Assembly (NCBI RefSeq): GCF_030294945.1
Contig: NZ_AP018448.1
Span: 310,001 to 374,000, forward strand
Length of the DNA stretch: 64,000 bases
Direction of reading: 5' to 3'
Source: Streptomyces graminofaciens
GTDB taxonomy: Bacteria > Actinomycetota > Actinomycetes > Streptomycetales > Streptomycetaceae
The notes beneath the pieces were generated by a model that ran no database searches, had not been told where the DNA came from, and was given only the letters and a program-made list of their open reading frames with translations. The translations under genes and the position numbers were made by a program. Below, piece after piece: positions 48,850 to 57,926 of the stretch (positions within the stretch are counted from its first letter, which is position 1; every line of letters starts with the position of its first letter).

Positions 48850-49080
48850 GGTGCCAGGCAGGTCTTGTGGGCCAGGGCGTCCACGGGGAGCTGGTCGTAG
48901 GCTTTCAGCGGGATGGCCACCACCAGGTCCCCGGCACATGCCGCCTCTGCCGGTGTGGTCGCGCGGGCGTGTCCGCCGAGGTCGCCGACGAGATCGGTGA
49001 GGGTCTCGGGGCCCCGGGAGTTGCTGAGCAGGATGTCGAGTCCGGCCGAGACGGCCAGGCGGGCCAGGGCTGACCCGGTC
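48850..49080 (-). pseudogene. Fragment of F420-type NADP reductase (paralogue of 1926-2678)
   Basis: The minus strand reads ALARLAVSAGLDILLSNSRG, PETLTDLVGDLGGHARATTP and GDLVVAIPLKAYDQLPVDAL, co-linear with residues about 17-90 of the intact protein at 1926-2678 and very similar at DNA level. The GxGxxG start and everything after residue about 95 are missing. A dead gene copy or remnant of a related gene. Confidence 0.85.
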
Positions 49081-49362
49081 TACTTGGTGGGTGGCGCCCT
49101 TCGCGGGTCCGGGGGTCCGCGCGGCTACGCCGCGGCGCGCAGCCGGCGAAGACGACGTGGCCGGCCCGGGCGCGGTACGGTGCCGCACCACGTTGTCGTA
49201 CCGAGTAGTCCACCTGCTGAAGGCGGGGCTGTCCGCACAGCTCGTGGATGCGAATGTGTCCGAGACCATGCCGCCGGGTCCGGCGATCTACGGCTGAAGC
49301 AAGACGTCTCCCGCGTCGTTGCGCAGCCCTGGAACCCTGCGAACGGCGGCCTGGGCCGTTCC

Positions 49363-49690
49363 TCATCGGTTACTGCTCAGACCGAGCATGGTCTGCGTGT
49401 GCGCCCACAGCCTCTGGGCGAGTTCGGGGCTGCGGGCCTGCTTCGAGGTCCGGGAGTCGGCCTTCATCCTGTGGAAGTACTGGCCGTTGACGCTGTGCGG
49501 GTCAGCGAGGTGGCGAGGGCACGAGTGGCGCTGCGCCCTCTTTGTTGTCGATCATCAGCGTGCGACCGAGACGGGTGTTGTAGATCAGATGGTTGATGCC
49601 TGCCGCGCCCCTGCCGATGCTGGAATTGACGACCCCGGGGTGGAACGCGGTGGCAGTGATTCCGGTCTGCGGCGCGCGCCGCCGCGCCGC
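49363..49690 (-). pseudogene. SDR (retinol-dehydrogenase-like) C-terminal fragment
   Basis: ITATAFHPGVVNSSIGRGAA and LIYNTRLGRTLMIDNKEGAA occur in one frame. After two small shifts near 49500-49530 come LATS, DPHSVNGQYFHRMKADSR and LAQRLWAHTQTMLGLSSNR before TGA. This is the C-terminal third of extended SDRs. The Rossmann and catalytic parts are absent. Confidence 0.78.
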
Positions 49691-50074
49691 TCGCTGGGCG
49701 CTTCACTGCGTCCCCTTGGTCCCGCCTGCCGCGGCACCAACCGTGCTGCGGCTCACCGCCCTGGACCGGCCGGTTGCTCGGCGCACACTCGCAGCCTGGC
49801 ACCGCGACCGGGAGACCGACGAGGTGGTTCGGCAACTGCCCATGCGGCCCGCGCGTCCTCATCAGCCCGCCCGTCGGCGAACCCCGTCACCGGATCGCTG
49901 GGGCCAGTTCACAGACCTGCTCGAGGAACAGCCCGCTCCGGCTATCCGTACTATCTCTACGGCAGGGCACTGTGCACCAGATATCGCTGCCACCCCGCAG
50001 GCACCAGCCTGGGAAAGCACACGTGTGGCAGGTCTTCAACTCCGGCCTTGGGCCGAGGAAAGGTTGTGCGCCCC
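49691..50074. other. 384-bp region without an assigned gene
   Basis: Arg/Pro-rich frames only. The last 100 bases probably hold the promoter of the following gene. Confidence 0.45.
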
Positions 50075-50740
50075 ATGTCCGAGAACGTTTCCACTACCGA
50101 ACTGACATCGCAGTACAGCGCTCAGGTGAGTGCAGATCTCGAACGCAATGCCAAGGAACAACAGCGGATCGGCGCGGAAATCGCCGCGCTGCAGGAGCAG
50201 TTGGCAGCCCATCAGCGTGACCACACGGTGCTGGTCAGCATCCAGCAGGCGATCGGCGCAACACCGGCTTCCGCAGAGCCTGCGGCTCCGTCGGACAGCA
50301 CCACGGTGCCCGCCCCCCGCGCGGCGAAGGAGACCGCCAAGTCCGGCACAGGCAAGCGGGCACAGACGAAGAAGACCGCCACCGCACCCCGTCGTGGCAC
50401 GGCCGGGAAGCCGGCGGCCGACAAGGATGCCGACAAGGGTGCTGGCAAGGCGCAGTCCGCTAAGACGGCGCAGCCGACACTGGTCGAGCTGATCCGCGGC
50501 CACCTCTCCGAGCAGAGCGAGCCGCGCTCGGCGGCGGAGATCGCCGCAGCCCTCGGCCAGGCCCATCCCGACCGCAGCGTCAAGACGACCGTGGTGCGCA
50601 CCACCCTCGAAGGGCTGGTGGCCAAGAGCCAGGCGCAACGCAGCAAGCAGGGCTCGTCCGTCTTCTACACCGCATCTGCGGTGCCGGAGCAGGCAGCACC
50701 GCCGCAGGCCGAGGAGCAGCCCGCACCAGCCGGCGCGTGA
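50075..50740 (+). CDS. Coiled-coil protein with low-complexity linker and C-terminal winged helix
   Basis: 221 aa from ATG 50075. Residues about 15-60 are a predicted coiled coil (DLERNAKEQQRIGAEIAALQ, EQLAAHQRDHTVLVSIQQAI). Residues about 70-140 are a Lys/Ala/Pro-rich linker resembling histone-like tails (TGKRAQTKKTATAPRRGTAG). Residues about 145-205 form a winged-helix-like domain (LVELIRGHLSEQSEPRSAAE, SVKTTVVRTTLEGLVAKSQA). This looks like a DNA-binding protein; Streptomyces genomes often carry such proteins annotated only as regulatory. Partner and targets unknown. Confidence 0.82.
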   Translation: MSENVSTTELTSQYSAQVSADLERNAKEQQRIGAEIAALQEQLAAHQRDHTVLVSIQQAIGATPASAEPAAPSDSTTVPAPRAAKETAKSGTGKRAQTKKTATAPRRGTAGKPAADKDADKGAGKAQSAKTAQPTLVELIRGHLSEQSEPRSAAEIAAALGQAHPDRSVKTTVVRTTLEGLVAKSQAQRSKQGSSVFYTASAVPEQAAPPQAEEQPAPAGA

Positions 50741-50834
50741 CACCGCTGCGGCACAGCCGTGCCGGCCGCTGAGGTCCCGGGCGGGATGCCGGGCGGTCCG
50801 CAGCGCGATCCACAGCAGCAAGAGAGTCCCTGCC

Positions 50835-51523
50835 TCACCGGCCGGGACTCTCTTGCGCCGCCAACAGCTTCTCCACCGGACGGGTGACGGCAACCCAGCC
50901 GACCACCTGTGCCTGCCCTGCGGCTCCCGGCTCACCTGCCGCGGCCCGCCGACCTGTCAGTGGTTGTCCGAAGCCGGATGAGGGCGGGAGCACCGGACCG
51001 GACGGACCCCGCCAGGCTTCAATGAGCTGTCCTAGCCGCCGAGCAGGTGTCTCACTGATCACGAACAGAACGATCGCCACCACCCGGAGAGCGGCTCCGG
51101 CGGGCAACACGGTCACCCAGGCGGTCAGATCTCCGTGCGCCATGGCCATCACACATCCCGATACCGCTCCCAGTGGCACGGCGGCCACCAAGTCAGCGAT
51201 GTCGGGACCGAATTGGTCAGCCAGACGGCCGGGAGGGCAGGCGGTGTCCTCAAGGTCGTGCAGCCGAGCGGCACACACGACCGGTGGTGGCAAGTGCAGG
51301 TGGCCGGCGACGATCGCGGCGACCGCGAGGCGGTGGGTAAGGACCCAAGTCTCCGCTGTGGCGCATGTGCCCCCGATGCCAGAGAGCGGACCCGCCGTAG
51401 GCGCGTTCGAGGAGCGTCGTTTCAACGTCGGGGTGGAGTGCGAACGACGGCGAGGACGTCACGAAGGACGGTGCGTTGCCGCGTTGGGGGGTGCGCCGGG
51501 GCGCTACCGCCGTCTGCCTTCAT
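50835..51523 (-). pseudogene. RelA/SpoT-type HD-domain protein, frameshifted
   Basis: The frame from about 51462 gives LLERAYGGSALWHRGHMRHS, GD, then shifts near 51348 to VLTHRLAVAAIVAGHLHLPP, VVCAARLHDLEDTACPPGRL and ADQFGPDIADLVAAV. This is the HD module of RelA/SpoT-like ppGpp hydrolases (LLERAY, RxSGDPYxTHPLAVA, ALLHDxxEDT, FGxxVAxLV). The HD motif itself has lost a codon (LHDLEDT instead of LHDVLEDT). The downstream third is unrelated to RelA. ATG 51523 overlaps the PadR stop. Confidence 0.72.
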
Positions 51524-51867
51524 GACGCTCCCCCTTCGGAGGCCGGGCGGGCCACTGCCCATCCCGGCAGCGGCCGTTTCCTCGACCGGTAGGCGCGCGC
51601 GAGGGAGTCGCGGGCCTGCTCGACGCCCTCTTGAGTGATCCGGTAGAAACGCCGGCGCGGACGGCCGGCCTTCTCGTGCACGGCGGGGTCCTCCCAGGTG
51701 CTGTCCACCCAACCGGCCAGTTCCAGACGGGCGAGGATCGGATAGATCGTGCCCGACGGCAGTCCCGCCAGCTCGCACAGCTCAAGGCCATAGCGCCGCT
51801 GGGCGGGATCCTCCAGCAAAGCCTGCAAGACCAGTTGGGTCTGCAGGGTCATACGCGGCATACCCAT
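51520..51867 (-). CDS. PadR-family transcriptional regulator
   Basis: 115 aa. Compact winged helix: TLQTQLVLQALLEDPAQRRY, GLELCELAGLPSGTIYPILA, RLELAGWVDSTWED, and the wing GRPRRRFYRITQEGVEQARD. Short C-terminus as in PadR-s2 proteins. Its stop overlaps the start of the HD-domain pseudogene (ATGA), so the two formed an operon. A dyad at 51882-51899 just upstream is a likely autoregulatory operator. Confidence 0.92.
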   Translation of the reverse strand: MGMPRMTLQTQLVLQALLEDPAQRRYGLELCELAGLPSGTIYPILARLELAGWVDSTWEDPAVHEKAGRPRRRFYRITQEGVEQARDSLARAYRSRKRPLPGWAVARPASEGGAS

Positions 51868-51881
51868 ACTCGTACTCTACA

Positions 51882-51899
51882 TAGCCTATATATGGGCTA
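51882..51899. promoter_or_regulatory. Dyad upstream of PadR gene
   Basis: TAGCC-TATATATG-GGCTA, perfect 5-bp arms around an AT-rich core, 15 bp upstream of the PadR ATG. Immediately beyond it the sequence changes to sugar-permease remnants. Confidence 0.6.
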
Positions 51900-52027
51900 C
51901 CCAGAGGCGCGACCGCCGAGACCACGATCCGGCTGCGGCCGCGGCTGCGGCGTCGCGGCCTGCTCGCGGTCTCGCCGGAAGCGGCCGGGGACGCGAGCGG
52001 CATCTTGACCTCGGTGTCGATGCTCAA
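51900..52027 (-). pseudogene. Sugar ABC permease (MalG type), N-terminal stub
   Basis: ATG 52027 starts MSIDTEVKMPLASPAASGET and RPRRRSRGRSR, the cytoplasmic leader of Streptomyces MalG-type permeases. It overlaps the stop of the upstream permease remnant by ATGA, the usual operon join. Homology is lost within 40 codons, where the PadR promoter begins. Confidence 0.65.
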
Positions 52028-52300
52028 CGGACTTCTCCATTACGGCGGTTGCCGAGGAACCTGGCCGCGGAGGCGAGCGCGCCCACCACGAACGCCACCA
52101 CCGCCAGGGCCATGCCGTAGCCGTACTGCTGGGTGGTGAAGGTGATGTCGTGCATGTAGCTGACCATGGCCTCGGAGAGGTGGAGGGGGCCGCCGCCGAC
52201 GAGGGCGTAGACGAGTTGGAAGACCTTGAAGACGCCGGTGACGACGAGGCCGGTGACGATGCCGAACGTCTCGCGCATCGTCGGGATCCGGATGTGCCGC
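52024..52300 (-). pseudogene. Sugar ABC permease (MalF/UgpA type), C-terminal fragment
   Basis: IPTMRETFGIVTGLVVTGVF, FQLVYALVGGGPLHLSEAMV, SYMHDITFTTQQYGYGMALA and VVAFVVGALASAARFLGNRR are the last two TM segments of a CUT1 sugar permease. Everything before is gone and replaced by IS110 sequence in opposite orientation. With the MalG stub it marks a sugar-transport operon destroyed by insertion and deletion. Confidence 0.82.
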
Positions 52301-52344
52301 AGCTGGCCGGTTCGCTGAGGACGCTGGGCCCGTAACGGCCCCCG

Positions 52345-52762
52345 ATCGACGCCGATGCGGTGGCCCGGGTGGCTCTGCGCGAGCCCGACCTGCCCAAGGC
52401 GTGCCCGGACGGGCCGAGCCGGGACATCAAACTGTTGGTCGACCATCGGCGCACGCTAGTGGCCCAGCGCACCCCGATCGGCCACAAGCCGGCGCTGGTT
52501 CCTGCACGAGCGCGACCGGGAACTTGCCGTCGCCTCTCGTGGCCTGCGCCGCCTGTGCGTCCCGGACCACCTGGCCCGAGCCTTGATCCAGCATCGCGGG
52601 ACGCTCGCGGCCATCGCCTCCGAACTGGTCGCGGACGAGCGCGAGGTGCTGCTGTCGAACATCGCCCGGGCCCGCGCCACTTTGGACTGGATGGAGACCG
52701 CGGTGTCGACCGGTCAGGTCCACATGGACGAGGAACTCGCCCGCATCCTGCGGGGTGAATAG
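52345..52762 (+). pseudogene. IS110-family transposase fragment joined to an unidentified tail
   Basis: DADAVARVALREPDLPKACP, GPSRDIKLLVDHRRTLVAQR, then after a shift near 52480 RWFLHERDRELAVASRGLRR and HRGTLAAIASELVADEREV: the central DEDD-domain region of IS110-type transposases. The end (LLSNIARARATLDWMETAVS, MDEELARILRGE, TAG at 52760) does not look like IS110 and may be the tail of another gene. The C-terminal Ser domain is absent. Confidence 0.72.
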
Positions 52763-52846
52763 CCGTGCGCAAACGCTCCCCGGCTTGCGAGCTGAGCCAG
52801 TACCAGATCCGCAGCGGTCCGACCGCCTGCGAGCCCTACGGGACGC

Positions 52847-53338
52847 CTATTCGCCGCCGGAAAACTCCCACCGTGAAGTCCACCCCATATCAACCGATTG
52901 CGTAGTCACAAACCACCCGAACTCATCCGTGGACAGCAAGCGGCCGGTGGCTGCGTTCTTTACCAGAAGGCCGTGGCCAGACTGGGTGTAGTTCCATTTC
53001 TGATAGTCGCCACCGTTGTATTCCATGTAGTACACCTCGCCATTCCAGTTGCCGTCGAGGCACTGATTCGTATAAGCCTTGACGATGTTGGCACCTCTCC
53101 GGTCCCACAGCTGGAACCGATCCCCCCAACGGCATTCTTCGCCGCGCACCCCCCACCTGCCAGACGAAAGCTCGTTCGTGCGGGCAGTGAGACACTTGTC
53201 CGCCCCCGGATCGAATTCCATCTTGATCCAGGTATTCTCGGCAGCCCTCGCGCTCGGCGCGAACAGTGCCGCATTGACGACTGAGACGGCGATCGTCGCC
53301 AACGTGACCAGGTCTATCCGCCCGAAGCAATGATCCAC
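52847..53338 (-). CDS. Secreted ricin-type beta-trefoil-like protein
   Basis: 163 aa from GTG 53338. Signal peptide LVTLATIAVSVVNAALF with cleavage after ARAAE, about residue 34. The mature part shows beta-trefoil features: KCLTAR, GEECRWGDRFQLWDRRGANI, QCLDGNWNGEVYYMEYNG, DYQKWNYTQSGHGLLVKNAA and GRLLSTDEFGWFV. The QxW-like repeats (FQLWD, YQKWNY, and a terminal TSRWEF) suggest a RICIN lectin fold of about 130 aa. Two Cys pairs are possible. Probably binds extracellular glycans or acts as a small secreted factor. Lower GC than its surroundings. Confidence 0.8.
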   Translation of the reverse strand: MDHCFGRIDLVTLATIAVSVVNAALFAPSARAAENTWIKMEFDPGADKCLTARTNELSSGRWGVRGEECRWGDRFQLWDRRGANIVKAYTNQCLDGNWNGEVYYMEYNGGDYQKWNYTQSGHGLLVKNAATGRLLSTDEFGWFVTTQSVDMGWTSRWEFSGGE

Positions 53339-53445
53339 ATCGCCTCTAACGACAACCTCGCCAAGCGCATAACGGATGAGACCACACCCACCCGGCGAGG
53401 AACCTAATAGGAAATAAACAGCAATTCGCCTACATCAAACGCCCT

Positions 53446-54879
53446 CTAATGCCCCAGCACTTCGCCGTACTTGATGGCCCCGTGGGGCAGCGCGAAGCCG
53501 AAGGGGGTCAGCGACTTGCCCAACGGGTACGTCTCCTCGGTGCTGCTCGGCGCGAACCAGACGCCACCCGACCTGGGCTCACCGGCGTTCTCCCCGGGCG
53601 CGCTCACCGCTGTGTCCCACAGGCCGTCGCGGTTGTAGTCGCCGACGGCCAACTGGGCGCCGAAGCGGTCGCCGGCCTCGGCCGTGCCGGGCATGTTCGG
53701 GGTGCTCTGGCTGCGGGCGAGACCGCCGTAGAGGCCCTGCTCCGTGCCGTTCATGGTGACGTATCCGCCCGCGTCCTTCACGGTGCCCACGTCCTCGCCG
53801 GGCACGCCGACCACCAGTTCCGGTCGGCTGTCGCCGTTCAGGTCGCCGGCGGACAGCGCGGCGCCGAAGTCGTCGCCCTCCTCGGCGGCACCACCGACCT
53901 CCGGGTTCGACTGGGTGATGCACTCGTACTCGGCGCCGAACCGTGCGGTCTTCGAGCCCTTGAGCAGGAGCACCGCACCACCGAGCCGATCCTCGCAATG
54001 CGTGCTCTCCGACTCGGGGTTGGGCTGTACGAGGCCGATCGCGAGGTCGTCGGTGCCGTCCTGGTCGAAGTCTTCGGCGGCGAGCGCGCTGCCGCGGTCG
54101 GCGTCGGCGTACCACTGGGCCGGCTTGGCCTGGTCGTCCCAGCGCGTGATGAAGGTGCTGGAGTCCTCTATGCCCTGCCAGGTGGCGGCGAGGTCGTCCC
54201 GGCCATCGCCGTCGAAGTCGCCGGTGGCCAGGTCGCGGGTGGCGCCGCCCATGCTGTAGCGGCGCAGGGTGGTGGTGGTCACCGGGTCGGCGGTGAGAGG
54301 GCCCGGGCGGAACCGGAGCGCGCCGTGCTCCTCGCCGTTCTCGCCGTACGCGAGGTCCGTGTCGCCGTCGCCGTCGTAGTCGCCCGTGGCGATGGTCCGG
54401 CCGATGCTGCTGTACTCGGACGCGCCCCTGGCCACGGTGGTGCCCTTGACGTTCCACTCCGAGCCGTCCAGGACGGTGATGGTGCCCTCGTCCTTGAGCT
54501 GATCGGAAGTGAGTGACTCGCCGCTCGCGCCGACGACGAGCTCGAAGACGCCGTCGCCGTTCACGTCGACGGGTGCCACGGAGGAGCCGAAGCGGTCGCC
54601 CGCCTCGGGCGTGCCGGGTATGCCGGCCTCGGCCTGGCTGATGACGCCGGTGGACTGGCTCGGGCTCTGCGGGCCGCCATAGATCACGCTGACATAGCCG
54701 GCCTTGGCTTTGCCGTCCACCGTGGCATTGGGCATGCCGACCGCGATGTCCGCGTATCCGTCGCCGTTGAAGTCGAACCGCGGAGTCGTTGCAGCCGCGG
54801 CGCTCCCGGCGAGCGGCAGGGTCAGGCCGGCTGCGGTGAGTGCCGCCACGGCGGCGGCGGCCAGGGTGCGTGCGCGCAC
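53446..54879 (-). CDS. Secreted FG-GAP repeat protein
   Basis: 477 aa from GTG 54879 (GGGAG site). Signal peptide VRARTLAAAAVAALTAAG with cleavage after GSAAAA. At least six FG-GAP/VCBS repeats with calcium loops of the DxNxDGxxD type: DFNGDGYADIAVGMPN, DVNGDGVFELVVGASGES, DYDGDGDTDLAYGENG, DFDGDGRDDLAATW, DFDQDGTDDLAIGL, DLNGDSRPELVVGVPGED and DYNRDGLWDTAVSAPGE. These form an integrin-alpha-like beta-propeller. Exported and probably adhesive or a binding scaffold; no catalytic domain. Confidence 0.92.
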   Translation of the reverse strand: MRARTLAAAAVAALTAAGLTLPLAGSAAAATTPRFDFNGDGYADIAVGMPNATVDGKAKAGYVSVIYGGPQSPSQSTGVISQAEAGIPGTPEAGDRFGSSVAPVDVNGDGVFELVVGASGESLTSDQLKDEGTITVLDGSEWNVKGTTVARGASEYSSIGRTIATGDYDGDGDTDLAYGENGEEHGALRFRPGPLTADPVTTTTLRRYSMGGATRDLATGDFDGDGRDDLAATWQGIEDSSTFITRWDDQAKPAQWYADADRGSALAAEDFDQDGTDDLAIGLVQPNPESESTHCEDRLGGAVLLLKGSKTARFGAEYECITQSNPEVGGAAEEGDDFGAALSAGDLNGDSRPELVVGVPGEDVGTVKDAGGYVTMNGTEQGLYGGLARSQSTPNMPGTAEAGDRFGAQLAVGDYNRDGLWDTAVSAPGENAGEPRSGGVWFAPSSTEETYPLGKSLTPFGFALPHGAIKYGEVLGH

Positions 54880-55259
54880 GGTGAACTCCCATAGTCGAAG
54901 GAGGAAATGAGGGCGAAGGATTATGGGGATGTGACTCATGAGGGGTACGAAGGGTTGTGAGAAGGTGGCCGCCCGGTGGACAGGACTCAGCTTGTTCTTT
55001 ATCTACCAGGGCCTACCGGGCTTGCCGATGGCGCTGAGGGTCTCGGGGCGTTTGGCGGTCCTGCCCACGTCGTAGCGGGGTGCGGGAGGGCGGTTCTTGG
55101 TCCCGGGCGACCGTCCGGGACCGGCGCCACGCGGTTGGGGAACACGGGCCGGGCAGAGCAGGTGGGCTCGGATGTTTCTGAACCCCCGGCGGACCCGGGC
55201 CGGGGTGAGGCGTTCGGGCCTGGCCGGCCGCGGCCGTCCGGATGGGACACCCCTCGGGG
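54880..55259. other. 380-bp region, possible IS tail but no gene called
   Basis: On the minus strand near 55000-55090 the sequence KNRPPAPRYDVGRTAKRPET just before a stop looks like the end of a transposase-like protein, but the family could not be fixed. Otherwise empty. Confidence 0.4.
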
Positions 55260-55440
55260 AAGGCTGCCACGGCTGACCACACGCCAGTTCCGCAGGACCC
55301 TGGCCTGGTTCATCGCCCGCCGCCCTGGCGGCACCATCGCAGGAGCCCTGCAATACCGCCACCAGTACGTCCAGATGTTCGAGGGCTACGCTGGCACCAG
55401 CGATTCCGGGTTCCGCGACGAGGTCGAATCTACCCCGTCA
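55260..55440 (+). pseudogene. C-terminal fragment of a large site-specific integrase
   Basis: LTTRQFRRTLAWFIARRPGG, TIAGALQYRHQYVQMFEGYA and GTSDSGFRDEVE match the end of the catalytic domain of the long (700-800 aa) Streptomyces integrases. It contains the Arg (RQFRRTLAWFIA) and the Tyr-containing end (YRHQYVQMFEGYAG). The corresponding N-terminal part, broken after LSGIRDSE, is on the opposite strand at 60463-61742. The two may be halves of one disrupted gene. Confidence 0.7.
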
Positions 55441-55739
55441 AGCGGTGGACATGGGGAAGTAACGGTAAGCGTGATCCGGGTAAACTTCGGCGCGACGGGG
55501 TGGTTCGTGTGCATTCGACTGCCGCGAACATGCATTCCATTCCAGGGCAGATTGAAATTTGCCACATTAGGCGTTGCTGCCTGAAGGCGAGCCTTACGAT
55601 GGCTACTGAGCTTGAACTCGGATTGTCATCGGCGTGAGGGATAGCCCTTTTCCGGCGAGGCATCCGTCGATTCTCGCGCGTCAGTTGCATGCAGCCGTGC
55701 CGGATCCCAATGCCCTGGAAGCGTAGCTTTACTATTTCT

Positions 55740-55830
55740 CGCTTCCCAAGTCTGTTGTTTATCGTCCGCAGCCCTGACGGCAAGGTATTCCGCCCAATCC
55801 CGCCTGGCGTAGGCCACCCTGTTTACTGGC
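55740..55830 (-). pseudogene. Tail fragment of a second recombinase copy
   Basis: RVAYARRDWAEYLAVRAADD repeats the C-terminus of the recombinase at 56550-57926 (WVAYARRDWAEYLAARAEDQ) and is in the same orientation. No more of the gene is present. It points to an earlier copy of the element having occupied this site. Confidence 0.75.
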
Positions 55831-55863
55831 GAGAGGGGGTTATTCCGACCGTGCACTATTCCC

Positions 55864-56553
55864 TCAACTGCCCTCAGGTTGAGTACGGCCGCCGCTCAGC
55901 GAGTGGCGGGCCGTTCCCTCAGGCGTGAAGGTGAAGCCGTCCATGAACAGGGTGCCGCCGGCGCGGAACGCCCAGAGGATTGGCTCGGCGTGGACGCACG
56001 ACGATGATGGGCTTGGGCTCGTGAAACTGTTCCAGAGGTGAAAGCAGAGAAGGACGTCGTCCCGCCGATCGGTCGTATAGGCAAGTGTCTTGGGATAGTT
56101 GGGGTTGGTCCCTCCGAAGAGCACCGAGGGCGGACCGAACGCCGTGACGACATCGCTGAGGAACCGATCCTCTCGGCACCAGGTCTCGCTGGCGTGACGG
56201 ATCTCGTCGTATTCGCTTGAGGTGAGGGTCCGGTCGAGTCTCAGCCATCCCTGGCGGTGTGCAATCTCGGCATACACCGACGCCACAGAGCCCTCGTGCG
56301 TATCACCCCAGAGATCTTGGAAGGCTCCGCGCACTCCAGTGGAGAAGGCCACTCTCGTTTGGAGATCCTTCAGCTCCTCCTGCCATACCTGCTCAGCAGC
56401 GTCGGCGAACGCCACTGCGTCGAGGTAGAGCCTGAGCGCCGTCTCGCCGCCATACATTCCGGGGCGGCGCATAGCAGCGTTCAAGTGCGCGAGTAGGTAC
56501 CCGCGTACTTCTTGCGCTGTGCGCCCGTTGCTGTCGCTGGTCGTGTCGGTCAT
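55864..56553 (-). CDS. Hypothetical protein, passenger of the recombinase cassette
   Basis: 229 aa. ATG 56553 overlaps the recombinase stop (ATGA). Soluble, acidic and without signal peptide. Visible blocks: VRGYLLAHLNAAMRRPGMYG, ETALRLYLDAVAFADAAEQV, LRLDRTLTSSEYDEIRHASE and FGPPSVLFGGTNPNYPKTLA. The opening (RRPGMYGGETALRLYLDAVA) recalls a recurring Streptomyces hypothetical family, sometimes encoded near toxin/immunity genes, but I cannot assign a function. Its tight coupling to the recombinases suggests it travels with them. Confidence 0.7.
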   Translation of the reverse strand: MTDTTSDSNGRTAQEVRGYLLAHLNAAMRRPGMYGGETALRLYLDAVAFADAAEQVWQEELKDLQTRVAFSTGVRGAFQDLWGDTHEGSVASVYAEIAHRQGWLRLDRTLTSSEYDEIRHASETWCREDRFLSDVVTAFGPPSVLFGGTNPNYPKTLAYTTDRRDDVLLCFHLWNSFTSPSPSSSCVHAEPILWAFRAGGTLFMDGFTFTPEGTARHSLSGGRTQPEGS

Positions 56554-57926
56554 CGGTTGTCCTCCTGTTGGTCCTCGGCTCGGGCGGCGAGGTACTCGGC
56601 CCAGTCGCGTCGGGCGTAGGCGACCCAGCGGAGTGCGGTGTGGCGGTGCATCCCGGTCACGTCGGCGAGGATCGGGCTGGGGAGATCAGCAGCAAGGGCG
56701 GCCAGCGCCGCGTTGCGGGCGGTGCGAACCGGGATGCCGTGCCGGTTGAGCTTCTGGGTCATGCCGTGGGTCGAGATCGGCTTGCCCGGGACCATGCCGG
56801 GGAAGAGCCATTGAGGGCCTGGGCGGACTCGCGAGAGCTGCGGCCGCAGCTGGGGCTGTTCGGCGAGGCGCCGAAGGAGTTCGGCGAGACGTGGAGGCAG
56901 CAGGACGGGATGGCGGCCCAGGACGAGGTGGGTGTCCTTGTCGCCAAACTTGAGGTGCTCGGGCGTCAGATGGCAGAGGCGTTCTGTGGACGGGCCGAAC
57001 AGCAGGGTGATCGCGCCGGCCGCCCGGACATCCGTGGGCAGGGCCTCGTCGGTGAGGCAACGCTGGAGGAGCGGCCACCGATCGTCCTCGTCGAGCAGGT
57101 TCTGTGGCTCCTGCCTCGGGATGGAAGGAACCGTGAGCTCGCGGGTGAGCCGACGGCTCGTGGTCCATTTCAGAAAGTACCGGATCAGGTAGCGACGTTG
57201 GCTGGTGGCTCCGGCGATCCAGTCGTCGATGTGCTCCTGGGCGAGGTCGGCGAGGTCCAGGCCGCGTTGGTCTATCCAGGACAGGAAGTCCAGGGCAACG
57301 CTGACGCGGCGCCGCAGGTCGCGGTCGGCGGAGGCGGGGTGGCGGCGGATAGCGGCCCGCTGGCGCAGGAACCAGTGCAGGAACGGGCGGGCGAGGTTGG
57401 CGTGCGCGGCTGACTTGTCCTCGAGCTCGTGCTCCAGCCAGCCCGGGATGCGTTCGAGGTCCTCATGGCGTTCCTCCAAGACGCCGGTGTGGAACAGGAG
57501 TTGACGGATGTAGCGCTGGTTCCGGCTGGGCGGGAGCTCGTCCAACAACTCGTGGCTGAGCATGTGGCCTTCGGCCGCGAGCTGGGCGAGGAGCTTGGTG
57601 TTCGGGCTCTCCTTGAGCCACTGGATCGCCGGAAACGGCGAGGGAGCGTCCGCCAGCGCGGCGGCGAGCGGTTTCATCTGCGGGGCGACCATGCCGTCGG
57701 GACCGGTCAGCAGGGCGTTGACCCGCTCGGCGAGGACGCAGTGAGCGCATCGGCCGCGGCTGTGGGGGTTGCCGGCCCTGCCGCACTGACGGCAGGTGTA
57801 GTCGGCGGCGAAGCCGACGCAGGGTCCGCAGACTCCGGCGCCGTCGTTGTTCCGTGCGATCAGTGGCTGGACTGTGCCGCGGGAACACTCGGCCGGCGAC
57901 CGGAGCACAGCGTTGTAGCAGCTCAT
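56550..57926 (-). CDS. Tyrosine-recombinase-like protein, C-terminal part of a split zinc-knuckle recombinase
   Basis: 458 aa from ATG 57926. It begins inside a Cys-rich region (CGPCVGFAADYTCRQCGRAG, RCAHC), then a SAM-like N-domain (HANLARPFLHWFLRQRAAIR, DWIAGATSQRRYLIRYFLKW) and an integrase-like catalytic fold (VRAAGAITLLFGPSTERLCH, DKDTHLVLGRHPVLLPPRLA, ALAADLPSPILADVTGMHRH, TALRWVAYARRDWAEYLAAR). The usual catalytic Arg/His set and Tyr are only partly recognisable, so activity is uncertain. The same frame continues upstream of the ATG as VCGNCYRRNRPGEPCARCGR, which belongs to the preceding gene's knuckle array; the two were probably one protein. ATG overlaps the upstream stop (ATGA). Confidence 0.75.
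   Translation of the reverse strand: MSCYNAVLRSPAECSRGTVQPLIARNNDGAGVCGPCVGFAADYTCRQCGRAGNPHSRGRCAHCVLAERVNALLTGPDGMVAPQMKPLAAALADAPSPFPAIQWLKESPNTKLLAQLAAEGHMLSHELLDELPPSRNQRYIRQLLFHTGVLEERHEDLERIPGWLEHELEDKSAAHANLARPFLHWFLRQRAAIRRHPASADRDLRRRVSVALDFLSWIDQRGLDLADLAQEHIDDWIAGATSQRRYLIRYFLKWTTSRRLTRELTVPSIPRQEPQNLLDEDDRWPLLQRCLTDEALPTDVRAAGAITLLFGPSTERLCHLTPEHLKFGDKDTHLVLGRHPVLLPPRLAELLRRLAEQPQLRPQLSRVRPGPQWLFPGMVPGKPISTHGMTQKLNRHGIPVRTARNAALAALAADLPSPILADVTGMHRHTALRWVAYARRDWAEYLAARAEDQQEDNR

Noticed and set aside
54999..55362. Transposase gene on the minus strand
   Set aside because: Only a short end (PAPRYDVGRTAKRPET) looks like a protein tail; too little to assign a family.
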